Shown here one piece after another: positions 18,912-27,159 of a stretch of 64,000 nt of DNA. Positions within the stretch are counted from its first letter, which is position 1. Every line of letters starts with the position of its first letter. The translations under genes were made by a program, and so were the position numbers. Origin of the DNA: Tepidamorphaceae bacterium (GTDB lineage Bacteria > Pseudomonadota > Alphaproteobacteria > Rhizobiales > JAKSCL01); the NCBI GenBank assembly GCA_028289445.1, contig JANQPO010000017.1:186001-250000 (forward strand), written 5' to 3'. The notes beneath the pieces were generated by a model. It made no database searches and was not told the origin of the DNA. It worked only from the letters and a program-made list of their open reading frames with translations.

Positions 18912-19690
18912 ACCAAACCCCGCGCCGCATCGGCGTGGTGACGACCGGGCACGGTCCACGCGACGAGTATGTGCGCTATCATCGGGCCGCTCTGGAGGCT
19001 CTGGGCGTCCAAGTCGAAATCGTTACCCGCCACGCTCTGGATGGCCTTACGAGCGAACAACTGGAACCGCACCGGGTTGGCGCGGATGTTCCAAATATCG
19101 GTGCCCATGTTCATGTCGCCGGAGCCAGTGGCAACCGCATGGGTCCGGGATGGGAGCACCGATTCTACGATCTGGAGTTCTGTCTCGGCCGTATACAGTC
19201 GACCGTCGATCAACTGACCGGTGCCGACGATGCCGACATCGTCATATTGGCCTGCGCCGCCGAATTGCCGGACATCACCCTTACGAGCGACCGGCTGCTC
19301 ATTCATCCGCGCGAGATTCTCTTTTCCTATGCCGAGATCCTTAGCTGGGGCATGCGTCGGCCGCTGCGCGTGGGCGTCCTGGTCGATCGCGAACATGCCG
19401 AGCAGGATCGAGCGGACTGGCAACGGCGGCCGTGGTCTTCGCGGATCAATCTCCACTTGATGCCGATGGACGGATCGGCCGAAGTGGCTGCCGCACGGCT
19501 TGCCGGGCGTGAGCCCGACCTCGCTATGATCTTTGGATACGGTGTCGGACTGGCTCCAGGCGACCGACGCGAGGAGATTGCCGATCTAGAGCGCGCGATC
19601 GGCGCACCGCTTCTTACGCCGCATCGCGCCACGAGCCTTTTTCTACGCAATCTGATTATGCCGTCGATCGACGACAGGGCCTTTGCCTGA
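18908..19690 (+). CDS. AroM family protein (paralogue 1)
   Basis: AroM-like protein (260 aa). The family is named after an E. coli gene next to aroL and its function is unknown. The N-terminus IGVVTTGHGPRDEYVRYHR matches the family signature (TIGQSPR-like). Other shared blocks with the paralogue at 22933-23718 are DADIVILACAAELP, a WGMRR/LRVGVLVDRE region, and AMIFGYGVGLAPGD near the C-terminus. The fold recalls Asp/Glu racemases with two Rossmann-like halves, but only one candidate catalytic cysteine (in ACAAE) is obvious. Coupled to the oxidase upstream (ATGA). Confidence 0.82.
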   Translation: MNQTPRRIGVVTTGHGPRDEYVRYHRAALEALGVQVEIVTRHALDGLTSEQLEPHRVGADVPNIGAHVHVAGASGNRMGPGWEHRFYDLEFCLGRIQSTVDQLTGADDADIVILACAAELPDITLTSDRLLIHPREILFSYAEILSWGMRRPLRVGVLVDREHAEQDRADWQRRPWSSRINLHLMPMDGSAEVAAARLAGREPDLAMIFGYGVGLAPGDRREEIADLERAIGAPLLTPHRATSLFLRNLIMPSIDDRAFA

Positions 19691-19691
19691 G

Positions 19692-20810
19692 ATGGCCAGC
19701 GACGTTCTGGTGATCGGCGCCGGAGCGGTCGGCGCCTATGTTGTCGAGTTTCTCGCCAGGCGCCGGGATGTGCGTGGCGTAGCCGTCGTCGACAGCCGGC
19801 CCGGCCTCGCCGAGGGCGTTGCCTGGCGGGCGCGGCTCGGAGCGCTGCAGGAAGGGATCGACGCCCATGTACAGGGGTGGGAGGCCGATGCCGCCGACGT
19901 CGATGCAATCGAAGAAACGGTTCGCGCCTGCAAGCCCCGGGTCGTGCTCCACACCGCGACGATACTGACGGTGCGTGAGCTGGCGCAGCGGTTGCGGGCC
20001 GAGACGTTTGCACGAATCCGGGCAACGGGTATGGCCGGTTTTTTGCCGGCGCAATTGTATTTGGGTCTGCGGGTGCAAAAGGCCCTTGAACGCCTATCAC
20101 CCCGGCCCTTGCTCGTTACGATGCCATTTCCCGACTTCACCAATCAGATCCTGGCAAGTTGCGGCACCGCTCCGGTCACCGGTATCGGAAATGTGGACAA
20201 CCTGGCGAGCGAATTGCAGGCCATGGCGGCCGTGTCGCTCGGCATCTCGCCCCTAAAGACGACGGCGATGGTCGTTGCCTCCCATACGACGGCGGAGTCC
20301 TTTCAGCGCGATGGTGCGGCGGGTGCCGGGCGCTGGTATGCCCGCGTCTTTGCAGCCGGCGTGGATGTAACCGACAAACTCGATATTGATGCGCTCATGA
20401 AGGAAAGTGCCAGGCGGATGCAAAGCGTCCTCATTGAGGCGCGCGTCGCGTCTTCGGCGATCAAGATTGTTCTCGGTCTGATCGTCGGCGAGGGCAAGCT
20501 CGTCCACGGCGCGGGGCCGCTGGGTCTGCCCGGCGGCTGGCCGCTGCGTCTTTCGCCCGGTGGGCCCGAGATCGTCTTGCCGCCAACTATCGACCATGCC
20601 ACCGCCTTGGCCATCAACTTGGAAGGACAGCGGCTCGGTGGACTGGCCGAGGTAACGCCCGAGGGCACGATGGTGCTGGAACCGTCCATCACGACGATGA
20701 TGCATGACGAATTCGGCCTCCGGCTCGACGCCGTTCCGATTGACGTGATCGAGGAAACGGCGCTTGCCTTGCGCGCCGCGTTGGACAGGCGTATCGCGAC
20801 GGATGGCTGA
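19692..20810 (+). CDS. Rossmann-fold NAD(P)-binding protein of unknown function
   Basis: Not recognised to a named family (372 aa). The N-terminus is a clear dinucleotide-binding fold, VLVIGAGAVGAYVVEFLARR, with an aspartate at the end of strand two (VAVVDSRP), which favours NAD. The layout recalls saccharopine dehydrogenase-like or DapB-like oxidoreductases. A second block is TTAMVVASHTTAESFQ, and the C-terminus holds LPGGWPLRLSPGGPEIVLPP. ATG at 19692 is used because it follows the AroM stop by one base. It closes the plus operon and ends eight bases from the end of the opposing operon. Confidence 0.65.
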   Translation: MASDVLVIGAGAVGAYVVEFLARRRDVRGVAVVDSRPGLAEGVAWRARLGALQEGIDAHVQGWEADAADVDAIEETVRACKPRVVLHTATILTVRELAQRLRAETFARIRATGMAGFLPAQLYLGLRVQKALERLSPRPLLVTMPFPDFTNQILASCGTAPVTGIGNVDNLASELQAMAAVSLGISPLKTTAMVVASHTTAESFQRDGAAGAGRWYARVFAAGVDVTDKLDIDALMKESARRMQSVLIEARVASSAIKIVLGLIVGEGKLVHGAGPLGLPGGWPLRLSPGGPEIVLPPTIDHATALAINLEGQRLGGLAEVTPEGTMVLEPSITTMMHDEFGLRLDAVPIDVIEETALALRAALDRRIATDG

Positions 20811-20818
20811 GCGCAAAA

Positions 20819-21466
20819 TCAACCGAAGCGGAAGCGCTGCTCCAGATAGTGTTGGAGGCTGATCAGCGCGCTGTTGATCACCAGATAGATCGCCGCGATC
20901 GTGATCAGTATTTCGAACGGCCGGTAGGTGAACGATATCAGCGCCATCGCCTCGCCGGTCAATTCGGAAACGGCGACCAGGCTGGCAAGCGCGCTGCCCT
21001 TGATGACCAGGGTCAGGTTCGACGCGAGCGGTGGCACGATGACTCGCATCGCTTGCGGAATGATGATGCGGCGCAGGGCGGTTCGATAGGGAATACCCAA
21101 GGCACGCGCGGCGTCGTATTGGGTGCGGGGCACCGCCTGAAGGCCGGCGCGGATGAACTCCATATTGTAGCCGGCCGCGGAGAGTGACAGTCCGAGAATG
21201 GCAGCTGGAACGGGGTCGAGATAGATACCGATGCCTGGCAGGCCGTAATATGCAAAGAAGAGAAGGGCAAGCGCCGGCGTCGCCCGGCTGGCCCAACTGA
21301 AGATTGCCGCCGGCCAACTCAACAAAGGTGAGCGCATGTCGCGCATGACCGCCAGCGGCAGAGCCGCGGCGACCGAAAGAACCGACGTCACGAAGGCAAT
21401 AATGAACGTCGACGTCGCGCCACGCCAAAACAGATCGAGATTGTCGAACACCACACTGAAGTTCAT
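20819..21466 (-). CDS. Polar amino acid ABC transporter permease
   Basis: HisM/HisQ-type permease (215 aa) of the second PAAT importer. The ATG at 21466 is chosen for its overlap with the previous stop and because the longer frame has no membrane character. Features are SRATPALALLFFAYYGLPGI and the EAA loop YDAARALGIPYRTALRRIII. Last gene of the minus operon, converging on the Rossmann gene. Confidence 0.9.
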   Translation of the reverse strand: MNFSVVFDNLDLFWRGATSTFIIAFVTSVLSVAAALPLAVMRDMRSPLLSWPAAIFSWASRATPALALLFFAYYGLPGIGIYLDPVPAAILGLSLSAAGYNMEFIRAGLQAVPRTQYDAARALGIPYRTALRRIIIPQAMRVIVPPLASNLTLVIKGSALASLVAVSELTGEAMALISFTYRPFEILITIAAIYLVINSALISLQHYLEQRFRFG

Positions 21467-22128
21467 GGCAATTCCGTCGAGAGACCAAAGCGCTGTTTGA
21501 ACCGCCTCGCGGCGACAATCTCCGCGACCATCAGGATGCTTGCCATCGTGGCATAAAGGGCCGACGCGAAGAGGATCAGCGTGAACGGCTGATGCGAGAC
21601 GGCGATGGCCTGCTTGGTGACCTGCATGATTTCCGTGACCGCCACGGCCGATGCAATCGAAATGCGCTTGATCGAGCCGGTTGCGTAGGTAATCCACGGC
21701 GTGGCCACGATGCGAATGACTTGCGGGAGAACGATACGGCGCAGTGCCGAAGGCAGCGGAATTCCAAGCGCGCGGGCGGCCTCGAATTGTCCTCGGTGGA
21801 CACCGGCAAGTCCGCTTTTGAATATTTCGACTTCGTAGGCGGTGCTGATCAAGGTGAAGCCGAGCACCGCCGCGCCGACCGGGCCGAGATCGAGACCCAG
21901 TTGCGGCAGGGCCAGGTAGCAGAAAAGGAGAATGACCAGTTCCGGAACGCCGCGGAAAATCCAGCCATAGATAGCGAGCGAAACCGCGAGCCAGCGCCCG
22001 GCCGCAATGGTCGCCAGCGCCGCCAGCAAGCCGATCGTCGTCGACATGAAGGATACGACCACAAAGATCGCCAGCGTCAGGAGCGTCGCGTCAAGGAACC
22101 TCGGCCAGAGAGAGACGATCATGTCCAT
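21463..22128 (-). CDS. Polar amino acid ABC transporter permease (second subunit)
   Basis: HisM/HisQ-type permease (221 aa) starting MDMIVSLWPRFLDATLLTL. It has FRGVPELVILLFCYLALPQL and the EAA loop FEAARALGIPLPSALRRIVL. It follows the ATPase gene by 13 bp and overlaps the other permease by four bases. The Shine-Dalgarno is weak, so translation probably depends on the upstream gene. Confidence 0.9.
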   Translation of the reverse strand: MDMIVSLWPRFLDATLLTLAIFVVVSFMSTTIGLLAALATIAAGRWLAVSLAIYGWIFRGVPELVILLFCYLALPQLGLDLGPVGAAVLGFTLISTAYEVEIFKSGLAGVHRGQFEAARALGIPLPSALRRIVLPQVIRIVATPWITYATGSIKRISIASAVAVTEIMQVTKQAIAVSHQPFTLILFASALYATMASILMVAEIVAARRFKQRFGLSTELP

Positions 22129-22141
22129 GGTTGAAAGGGTT

Positions 22142-22933
22142 CTAATCCATGATCCGCGCCACGAACGCCTGGAGTTCCGGCGACCGCGGCCTGTCCAAGA
22201 TGGCGTCCGGGTCGCCGTGCTCGATGATGCGTCCCGACGACATGAACAGCACCTGGGACGCCACCTGGCGCACAAAGGACATTTCGTGGCTGACCACGAT
22301 CATGGTCATGCCATCCGCGGCGAGATCGCGCATGGTCGCGAGCACCTCGCCCTTCAGCTCGGGGTCGAGCGCCGAGGTCACCTCGTCGAACAGCATCACG
22401 CGCGGATGCATGGCCAGTGCCCGGGCGATCGCCACCCGCTGCTGTTCGCCGCCGGACAATTGATGGGGATAGGCCGCGGCGCGAGGTCCGAGACGGACCT
22501 TTTCGAGAAGCACCACCGCACGTTCCGTCGCTTCGGCGCGCGGTACGCGATGAACGATCATCGGCGCCTCGATGACATTCTCAAGCGCGGTCATGTGCGG
22601 AAAGAGATTGTAGCTCTGGAAGACCATGCCGATTTCGCAGCGATAGCGCAGAAGATCGCGCTCGCGTTGTCCGATGTCGACACGCTGACCGTCCAGAAAG
22701 AGCTCACCGGCATCCGGCCGGATGAGAAGGTTGACGCAACGCAGGAACGTACTCTTTCCGGATCCCGATGCGCCGATGATGGCAGTGACCGATCCGGGAG
22801 CGGCGGAAAGGGAAACCCCGTCGAGAATGATGTTGTTTCCGAACCGCTTGACGATATTGCGGGCTTCCAGCTTCACATCGGCCGGTGACGGGTCCTGCGA
22901 TGCCGGGAGTCCTGGGTCCGAATTCGTGGACAT
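22142..22933 (-). CDS. Polar amino acid ABC transporter ATP-binding protein
   Basis: HisP/GlnQ-type ATPase (263 aa) starting MSTNSDPGLPASQDPS. It has Walker [10 protein letters not shown], the Q-loop QSYNLFPHMTA, the signature LSGGEQQR and Walker B VMLFDE. The start overlaps the AroM stop by one base (TGATG). The order binding protein-AroM-ATPase-permease-permease places an AroM gene inside the transporter operon itself. Confidence 0.93.
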   Translation of the reverse strand: MSTNSDPGLPASQDPSPADVKLEARNIVKRFGNNIILDGVSLSAAPGSVTAIIGASGSGKSTFLRCVNLLIRPDAGELFLDGQRVDIGQRERDLLRYRCEIGMVFQSYNLFPHMTALENVIEAPMIVHRVPRAEATERAVVLLEKVRLGPRAAAYPHQLSGGEQQRVAIARALAMHPRVMLFDEVTSALDPELKGEVLATMRDLAADGMTMIVVSHEMSFVRQVASQVLFMSSGRIIEHGDPDAILDRPRSPELQAFVARIMD

Positions 22934-23718
22934 CAAGGCGTCGGTTGCACGTGAATGCGTTCCGGCCAGGCGGGAGCTAGCAATAGGCGCGCGCGCTGGA
23001 CGTTCAAGATGTTGGGTGTCACGACCGGGCAGCCGAGTGTTTCGGAAATCCGGTCGAGCATATCGTCCGGATCGTTCGGCGCCAATCCATCGCCGTATCC
23101 CCAAATCAGTGCCAGATCGAAAGGACCGGACGGCACCAGGCTCTCGGCGCCCTTGCCGTTGGGAATGCCAACGCCGATCGAAACCTCGACCTGGGACATC
23201 CAGTCCTCGCGTTTCCAGGTCGCTCGGTCCTGGTCGATATGCCAGTCGGTCGGAATGAGAAGGGCAAGACGAAGACGCTCTTGCGTTCCAGCCAGGCTGC
23301 GGACCAGATCGAACATCATTTGATAGGGAAGCAGCAACGGGACGCGGGTCGAAAACGCATCGGCTGGATACCATTCGGCGCAACACATGAGAACGATGTC
23401 CGCGCCGTCTCCTTCGTGTGCCGCGATCGCCGCCCGCGCCCGTTCAATGAACCAGTCGCGCTGAACGAAGATCTCCTCCCAGCCTTGGCCCATGCGAACG
23501 TCCGCCGGCGCACCGCTGTGCACATAACAGCCGATTCCCGGTCCGTCCGCCGGATCGATCTCGAATGTGCGGATCTCCTCGCGATCAAGGCCATCCAGAC
23601 AGGCACGCTCCGTCACCTCGACGTCCAGGCCGAAGGCCCGCAAGGCGTTGCGATGAAATGCAAGATATTCAGTGCGCGGGCTCTGCCCGGTGGTCACGAT
23701 GCCGACGCGCTGCGCCAT
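22933..23718 (-). CDS. AroM family protein (paralogue 2)
   Basis: AroM-like protein (261 aa), closer to the family signature than paralogue 1: VGIVTTGQSPRTEYLAFHRN. Shared blocks are GADIVLMCCAEWYP, LRLALLIPTDWHIDQDRATW and LALIWGYGDGLAPNDPDD. Function is unknown for the whole family. It lies between the binding-protein gene and the ATPase gene of the second PAAT importer, so a role tied to the imported ligand is likely (inference). A CC pair (MCCAE) stands where paralogue 1 has a single cysteine. Confidence 0.83.
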   Translation of the reverse strand: MAQRVGIVTTGQSPRTEYLAFHRNALRAFGLDVEVTERACLDGLDREEIRTFEIDPADGPGIGCYVHSGAPADVRMGQGWEEIFVQRDWFIERARAAIAAHEGDGADIVLMCCAEWYPADAFSTRVPLLLPYQMMFDLVRSLAGTQERLRLALLIPTDWHIDQDRATWKREDWMSQVEVSIGVGIPNGKGAESLVPSGPFDLALIWGYGDGLAPNDPDDMLDRISETLGCPVVTPNILNVQRARLLLAPAWPERIHVQPTP

Positions 23719-23821
23719 TCTTCAGCCACTCCATGTTGTTGTTCACGCGTTTGGTACCCCCGCTTGCCCCGCGGCGCAGCGCGAGGCGCTGGCCGCGGTG
23801 GGAGGAAGGCAAGCGCGGGAC

Positions 23822-24631
23822 TCAGTTCACCGGCGCCATGGACCAGTCGACAGTGGTTCCGAAGTGCGTCTCAAGCAGCGTATCGAGCGTGCCATCTTCG
23901 CGGTATTGGGTCAAAAGCGCGTCCATCGCGTCCGCCAGATTGGGCTTGCCGGCGGCAACCGCAAGGCTTTGGGAGTTCGGCCGAATAACCCCGGGTACGA
24001 CTTCGACATCCGCGTCGGCCTTGGTGAGATAGGATGGTCCGAGGAAGTCGCCGACAATGAAGTCGACGCGCTTGTTCTTGAGGTCAAGCAGCATCTCGGT
24101 CCAACCGGGATACTCCATCACGTTGGAGACACAGTCCGATCCCAGCTCCTCCAGCGCCATCTTCGGCTGGATCGCGCCACGAACGGCCCCCATCCTCATG
24201 CCGCAGACAGCGTCCCAGCCGGAGACCCTCTCGTCGCCCTTGCGGCGCACGATCGCCACGCCATTGACGGTGTAGGGCGACAAGATTCGAAAATCATCCG
24301 ATGCTAAACGCTCCGCCGTCCGGGTCACGCCGGATGCGACGACGTCGAAGCGCTTGCCGGCAAGACCGGGTAGCAGGCCGGCCCATTCCAGCTGCACAAA
24401 CTCCGGCGTCAGACCGAGTGCCTCGCTCACCTTCTTCATCACGTCGATATCGTAGCCCACCAATTCGCCCGACGTGTCGGTCATGGTGAAGGGTGGTGCC
24501 GTGCCGGTTGTGCCGATGACAATCGTGTCCGGTTTAAGGAGCTCGCCTTCGAAGTCCGCGGCATGGACGGGCGCTAGTCCCCCAAATGCCAACATCAAAG
24601 ACCAGGCGATCCCGACAACTCTTGAAAACAT
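23822..24631 (-). CDS. Polar amino acid-type ABC substrate-binding protein
   Basis: Periplasmic binding protein (269 aa) with a Sec signal (MFSRVVGIAWSLMLAFGGLA, then PVHAAD). SBP_bac_3 features are IVIGTTGTAPPFTMTDTSGE, LVGYDIDVMKKVSEALGLTP and LLPGLAGKRFDVVASGVTRT, where the arginine in TRTAER suits alpha-carboxylate binding. GGGAGG precedes the ATG by nine bases. First gene of the minus operon, with a candidate operator just upstream of the ribosome-binding site. Confidence 0.9.
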   Translation of the reverse strand: MFSRVVGIAWSLMLAFGGLAPVHAADFEGELLKPDTIVIGTTGTAPPFTMTDTSGELVGYDIDVMKKVSEALGLTPEFVQLEWAGLLPGLAGKRFDVVASGVTRTAERLASDDFRILSPYTVNGVAIVRRKGDERVSGWDAVCGMRMGAVRGAIQPKMALEELGSDCVSNVMEYPGWTEMLLDLKNKRVDFIVGDFLGPSYLTKADADVEVVPGVIRPNSQSLAVAAGKPNLADAMDALLTQYREDGTLDTLLETHFGTTVDWSMAPVN

Positions 24632-24648
24632 GCTTCAAATCCTCCCAT

Positions 24649-24658
24649 TGATGTATCA
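24649..24658. promoter_or_regulatory. Near-palindrome TGATGTATCA upstream of the binding-protein gene
   Basis: Ten-base near-palindrome 18 bases before the start codon at 24631, next to GGGAGG. It belongs to the TGATATATCA-like group also seen at 15947, 27106 and 34956-34976. Confidence 0.35.
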
Positions 24659-24751
24659 GTAGAATATCAGACTTTTCAGCGTTGCAAACCCCAACCTTTC
24701 CTCGACCGGCTTGTATTCGGATGATCCAGGCGGTTTTTCCGCCCGATTGCG

Positions 24752-25567
24752 TCAGTCGCGCCCCGTAACCAAGGGGGCTGCGGCGAACCACTGGAGGAAC
24801 GCGGCCAGAGCGTCGGCCGTCACCTCCACCAGGGCGTGGCCCAACTCTGCCGTGGCGGCGGCGGGATCGCCGTAATAGCCGCAATCGCCTGAGAGGAAGA
24901 TCGGCGGCGCCACTGCACCGGCGGCGGCAAAGTTGTCCTCGGGCCCATCTGCGACATAGGGCTGGACCAGGCGCGGCGGTAGATCGCGTGCGCGCTCGGC
25001 GATCCGCGCAGCAAGTGCCTTGTCGCGTGTCGCAAGTTGAAGCGCGGTCTCGAACTCGCAGGCGTGGCCGACGGCTTTCAACCCTCCCGTCAGCAATTTT
25101 TCCCAGGCCGTGCGCGACGGGTCCCAGTAGCTCACCGTGGTGACCGGGCAACCTTCGGTGACCATCTCGCTGATGACGCTACGAAGGGGTGCCACGTTGC
25201 CGCCGTGGCTGTTGATCACCGCGACGCGGGCAAAGCCGCTGTGTAGGAGGCAGTCGACGGCGGCGCGAACCTGCATGAGGAAGATGTCGAGCGGCATGGA
25301 GATGGTGCCGGGCCGGCTTAGATGATGAGGCGAGAAGCCGTAGGCGAACGAGGGAAATACGAGGCATGGCTGATCGTGCATGCGCCGGGCCGCGGCCAGC
25401 GCCACCGCCCGTCCACATGTCATGTCCGTGTCGACCGGAAGGTGAGGACCGTGTTGCTCGATCGCCCCGACGGGCAATGCGGCCAGCGCGCCGGCGTCAC
25501 GTAGTTCAGCGATGTTGCGGTCGTTCATCGTCGCCGCGTCGACATCAAAGAGTGATTTCATGCTCAT
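24752..25567 (-). CDS. Creatininase family amidohydrolase
   Basis: Metal-dependent cyclic amide hydrolase-type protein (271 aa). The ligand pattern of creatininase is present: E and H in IEQHGPHLPVDTD with its D, H in NSHGGN and E in GHACEFETA. Known members open creatinine, cleave a formamide in riboflavin/F420 synthesis or act in mycofactocin maturation. The catabolic setting favours a small cyclic amide. Its ATG overlaps the stop of the upstream DAO oxidase by four bases, so hydrolase and oxidase likely act in one pathway. A second methionine follows two codons later. Confidence 0.87.
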   Translation of the reverse strand: MSMKSLFDVDAATMNDRNIAELRDAGALAALPVGAIEQHGPHLPVDTDMTCGRAVALAAARRMHDQPCLVFPSFAYGFSPHHLSRPGTISMPLDIFLMQVRAAVDCLLHSGFARVAVINSHGGNVAPLRSVISEMVTEGCPVTTVSYWDPSRTAWEKLLTGGLKAVGHACEFETALQLATRDKALAARIAERARDLPPRLVQPYVADGPEDNFAAAGAVAPPIFLSGDCGYYGDPAAATAELGHALVEVTADALAAFLQWFAAAPLVTGRD

Positions 25568-27060
25568 TCGTTGCGCTCATGTTTATCGTTTCGAGAAGTA
25601 GTGGCTTTGTTGCTCGGAGGTTTGGCTAATTGCCTTGTTTCATGTCGGTCGAAGATTTCCGCGAGCGCCGCGCGCCACCGGGCTCCGAAGCCGGAGACGT
25701 ATCGTAATGGCCGCGGTCGCGGCTTTGTCGCAGGCAGGGGGAGAGCACTGAAGTCCATTCGCCCGGCGCCCCGTTTCAAGCCGTCGGCGATTGCCTCGCC
25801 AAGCGCCATGCCGAGGGCCGTTCCAAGGGCGATCCCGCGCCCGTTGCAGGCGACGAGCGCGGTCACGGCGGATGATGGCGTGTAGAGCAGGGGGAGCCCG
25901 GTGCCGGTCATCGCGATCCGCCCGTGCCAGATGTGCTGAGCTTCGAGGATGTCGGACGTCAGGCCGGCGCGCTCGGCGGCCGGACCGGCGATTGCCGCCA
26001 GCCGCCGGGCATAGAACCTGGCGGCCTCCGTGCTTGCTGGTCTGAACGAGGGCAGTACCAGTCCCCCTGTCAGCAAACGACCATCGGGCGTCCAGCGCAG
26101 CGCGACGGCGTTACGGCGGGTGTCGGTGATCACATGGCCGCCGCCGAGGATTGCGGTTTGTAAAGCTTCCGGCAACGTGCCAGTGACGACCTGGTGCACC
26201 CGCACCGGCATCACCGCGACGGCAAGGCGCGGCAGAAGGCGGCTCGCGCCGTTCGTCGCGATGACCACATGGGCGGCACGGATGCGCGCTGCGCTGGATT
26301 GCAGTTCGGCGTGTCCGTCTGCACCGAAATGCAGCGCCTCCATTGGCGTGTTTTCAAAGATTTTTGCGCCTGCCTCTGCACTAGCACGAGCGATCTCGCT
26401 CACATAGGCCTTTGGATCGATTGCACCGCTGTTTGCGCGCACCACGCCGCCGTGGAGGTTCTCCAGTCCCGTGATCCCTTGCAGTTCGTCGGCGCAAAGC
26501 ACTTGATCGCCATGACCCGCACCGCGACGCAACCGGTTGAACGCGTCTGGCGTGTGGGCTGCTTCGATCCATCCGGCGCGCGCCGTCGGCACGTCGAGAT
26601 CGTGGCGGTCGATCAGATCGAAGACCATGCGTCCGGAGTCCACGGCAAAGCCGCGAAAGCGGCGCGCGCCGTCTGAACCGAGCACTGTTTCCAGCGAGAT
26701 GCCGCCGGGTAGCGGGCGAAGCGATGGTGCGACGAAGCCCGACGTTCGTCCACTGGCACCCGATGCAAGCGTCGCTTTTTCCACGACTGCGACACGCAAC
26801 CCGGCATTCGTCGCCGCCAACGCTGTGGTGAGGCCGACAAGACCGCCGCCGACGACCGCCAGGTCAACCTCGATATTCTCCGTCAGCGACCGAAAGTGCG
26901 GCCGGCCATGGTGCAAAAGGTCCCAGATCGAGGTGCCGTTCGCCGGCGGCAGTGCGAAGACGCTGACGGGCGTGTCCCGGGGTGCCTTGCGACAGGGCTT
27001 TTGAGGGCGGTTAGGGTCAGGAGTCATCCCGGATGGTGGCGCACGGCGGTTGCCTGCCAT
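25564..27060 (-). CDS. FAD-dependent oxidoreductase, DAO family
   Basis: DAO/GlpD-type flavoenzyme (498 aa from the chosen start). The FAD motif is VVGGGLVGLTTALAATNAGL, about 70 residues in, followed by GASGRTSGFVAPSL as in PuuB/OrdL-like gamma-glutamyl or amine oxidases. ATG at 27060 is used because AAAGGA lies upstream. ATGs at 27090 and 27027 are alternatives. The N-terminal residues MTPDPNRP after 27027 are encoded by a dispersed repeat, which makes the true start uncertain. Coupled to the creatininase-like gene. Confidence 0.82.
   Translation of the reverse strand: MAGNRRAPPSGMTPDPNRPQKPCRKAPRDTPVSVFALPPANGTSIWDLLHHGRPHFRSLTENIEVDLAVVGGGLVGLTTALAATNAGLRVAVVEKATLASGASGRTSGFVAPSLRPLPGGISLETVLGSDGARRFRGFAVDSGRMVFDLIDRHDLDVPTARAGWIEAAHTPDAFNRLRRGAGHGDQVLCADELQGITGLENLHGGVVRANSGAIDPKAYVSEIARASAEAGAKIFENTPMEALHFGADGHAELQSSAARIRAAHVVIATNGASRLLPRLAVAVMPVRVHQVVTGTLPEALQTAILGGGHVITDTRRNAVALRWTPDGRLLTGGLVLPSFRPASTEAARFYARRLAAIAGPAAERAGLTSDILEAQHIWHGRIAMTGTGLPLLYTPSSAVTALVACNGRGIALGTALGMALGEAIADGLKRGAGRMDFSALPLPATKPRPRPLRYVSGFGARWRAALAEIFDRHETRQLAKPPSNKATTSRNDKHERNE
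27011..27025 (-). repeat. Short dispersed repeat, copy 2, inside a coding start region
   Basis: TTAGGGTCAGGAGTC, the complement of the repeat at 4935-4950 and 31569-31587. It falls in the 5' part of the DAO oxidase frame and encodes part of MTPDPNRP. Either the repeat was translated into the protein or the real start is downstream. Confidence 0.55.
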
Positions 27061-27105
27061 GCCCGACGTTCCTTTGGGTCTAGGCACCATGGAGAGAGCG
27101 TGTTA

Positions 27106-27117
27106 GTGATATATTAC
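27106..27117. promoter_or_regulatory. AT-rich palindrome GTGATATATTAC
   Basis: Near-perfect palindrome 43 bases upstream of the binding-protein ATG at 27160, in the divergent gap with the DAO oxidase. Exact reverse complement of the site at 15947-15958. Likely operator or core promoter element of the third importer operon. Confidence 0.55.
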
Positions 27118-27159
27118 GTAAAAGATCATAAACCGCAACATGGAAGAGGGGACTGTCCA

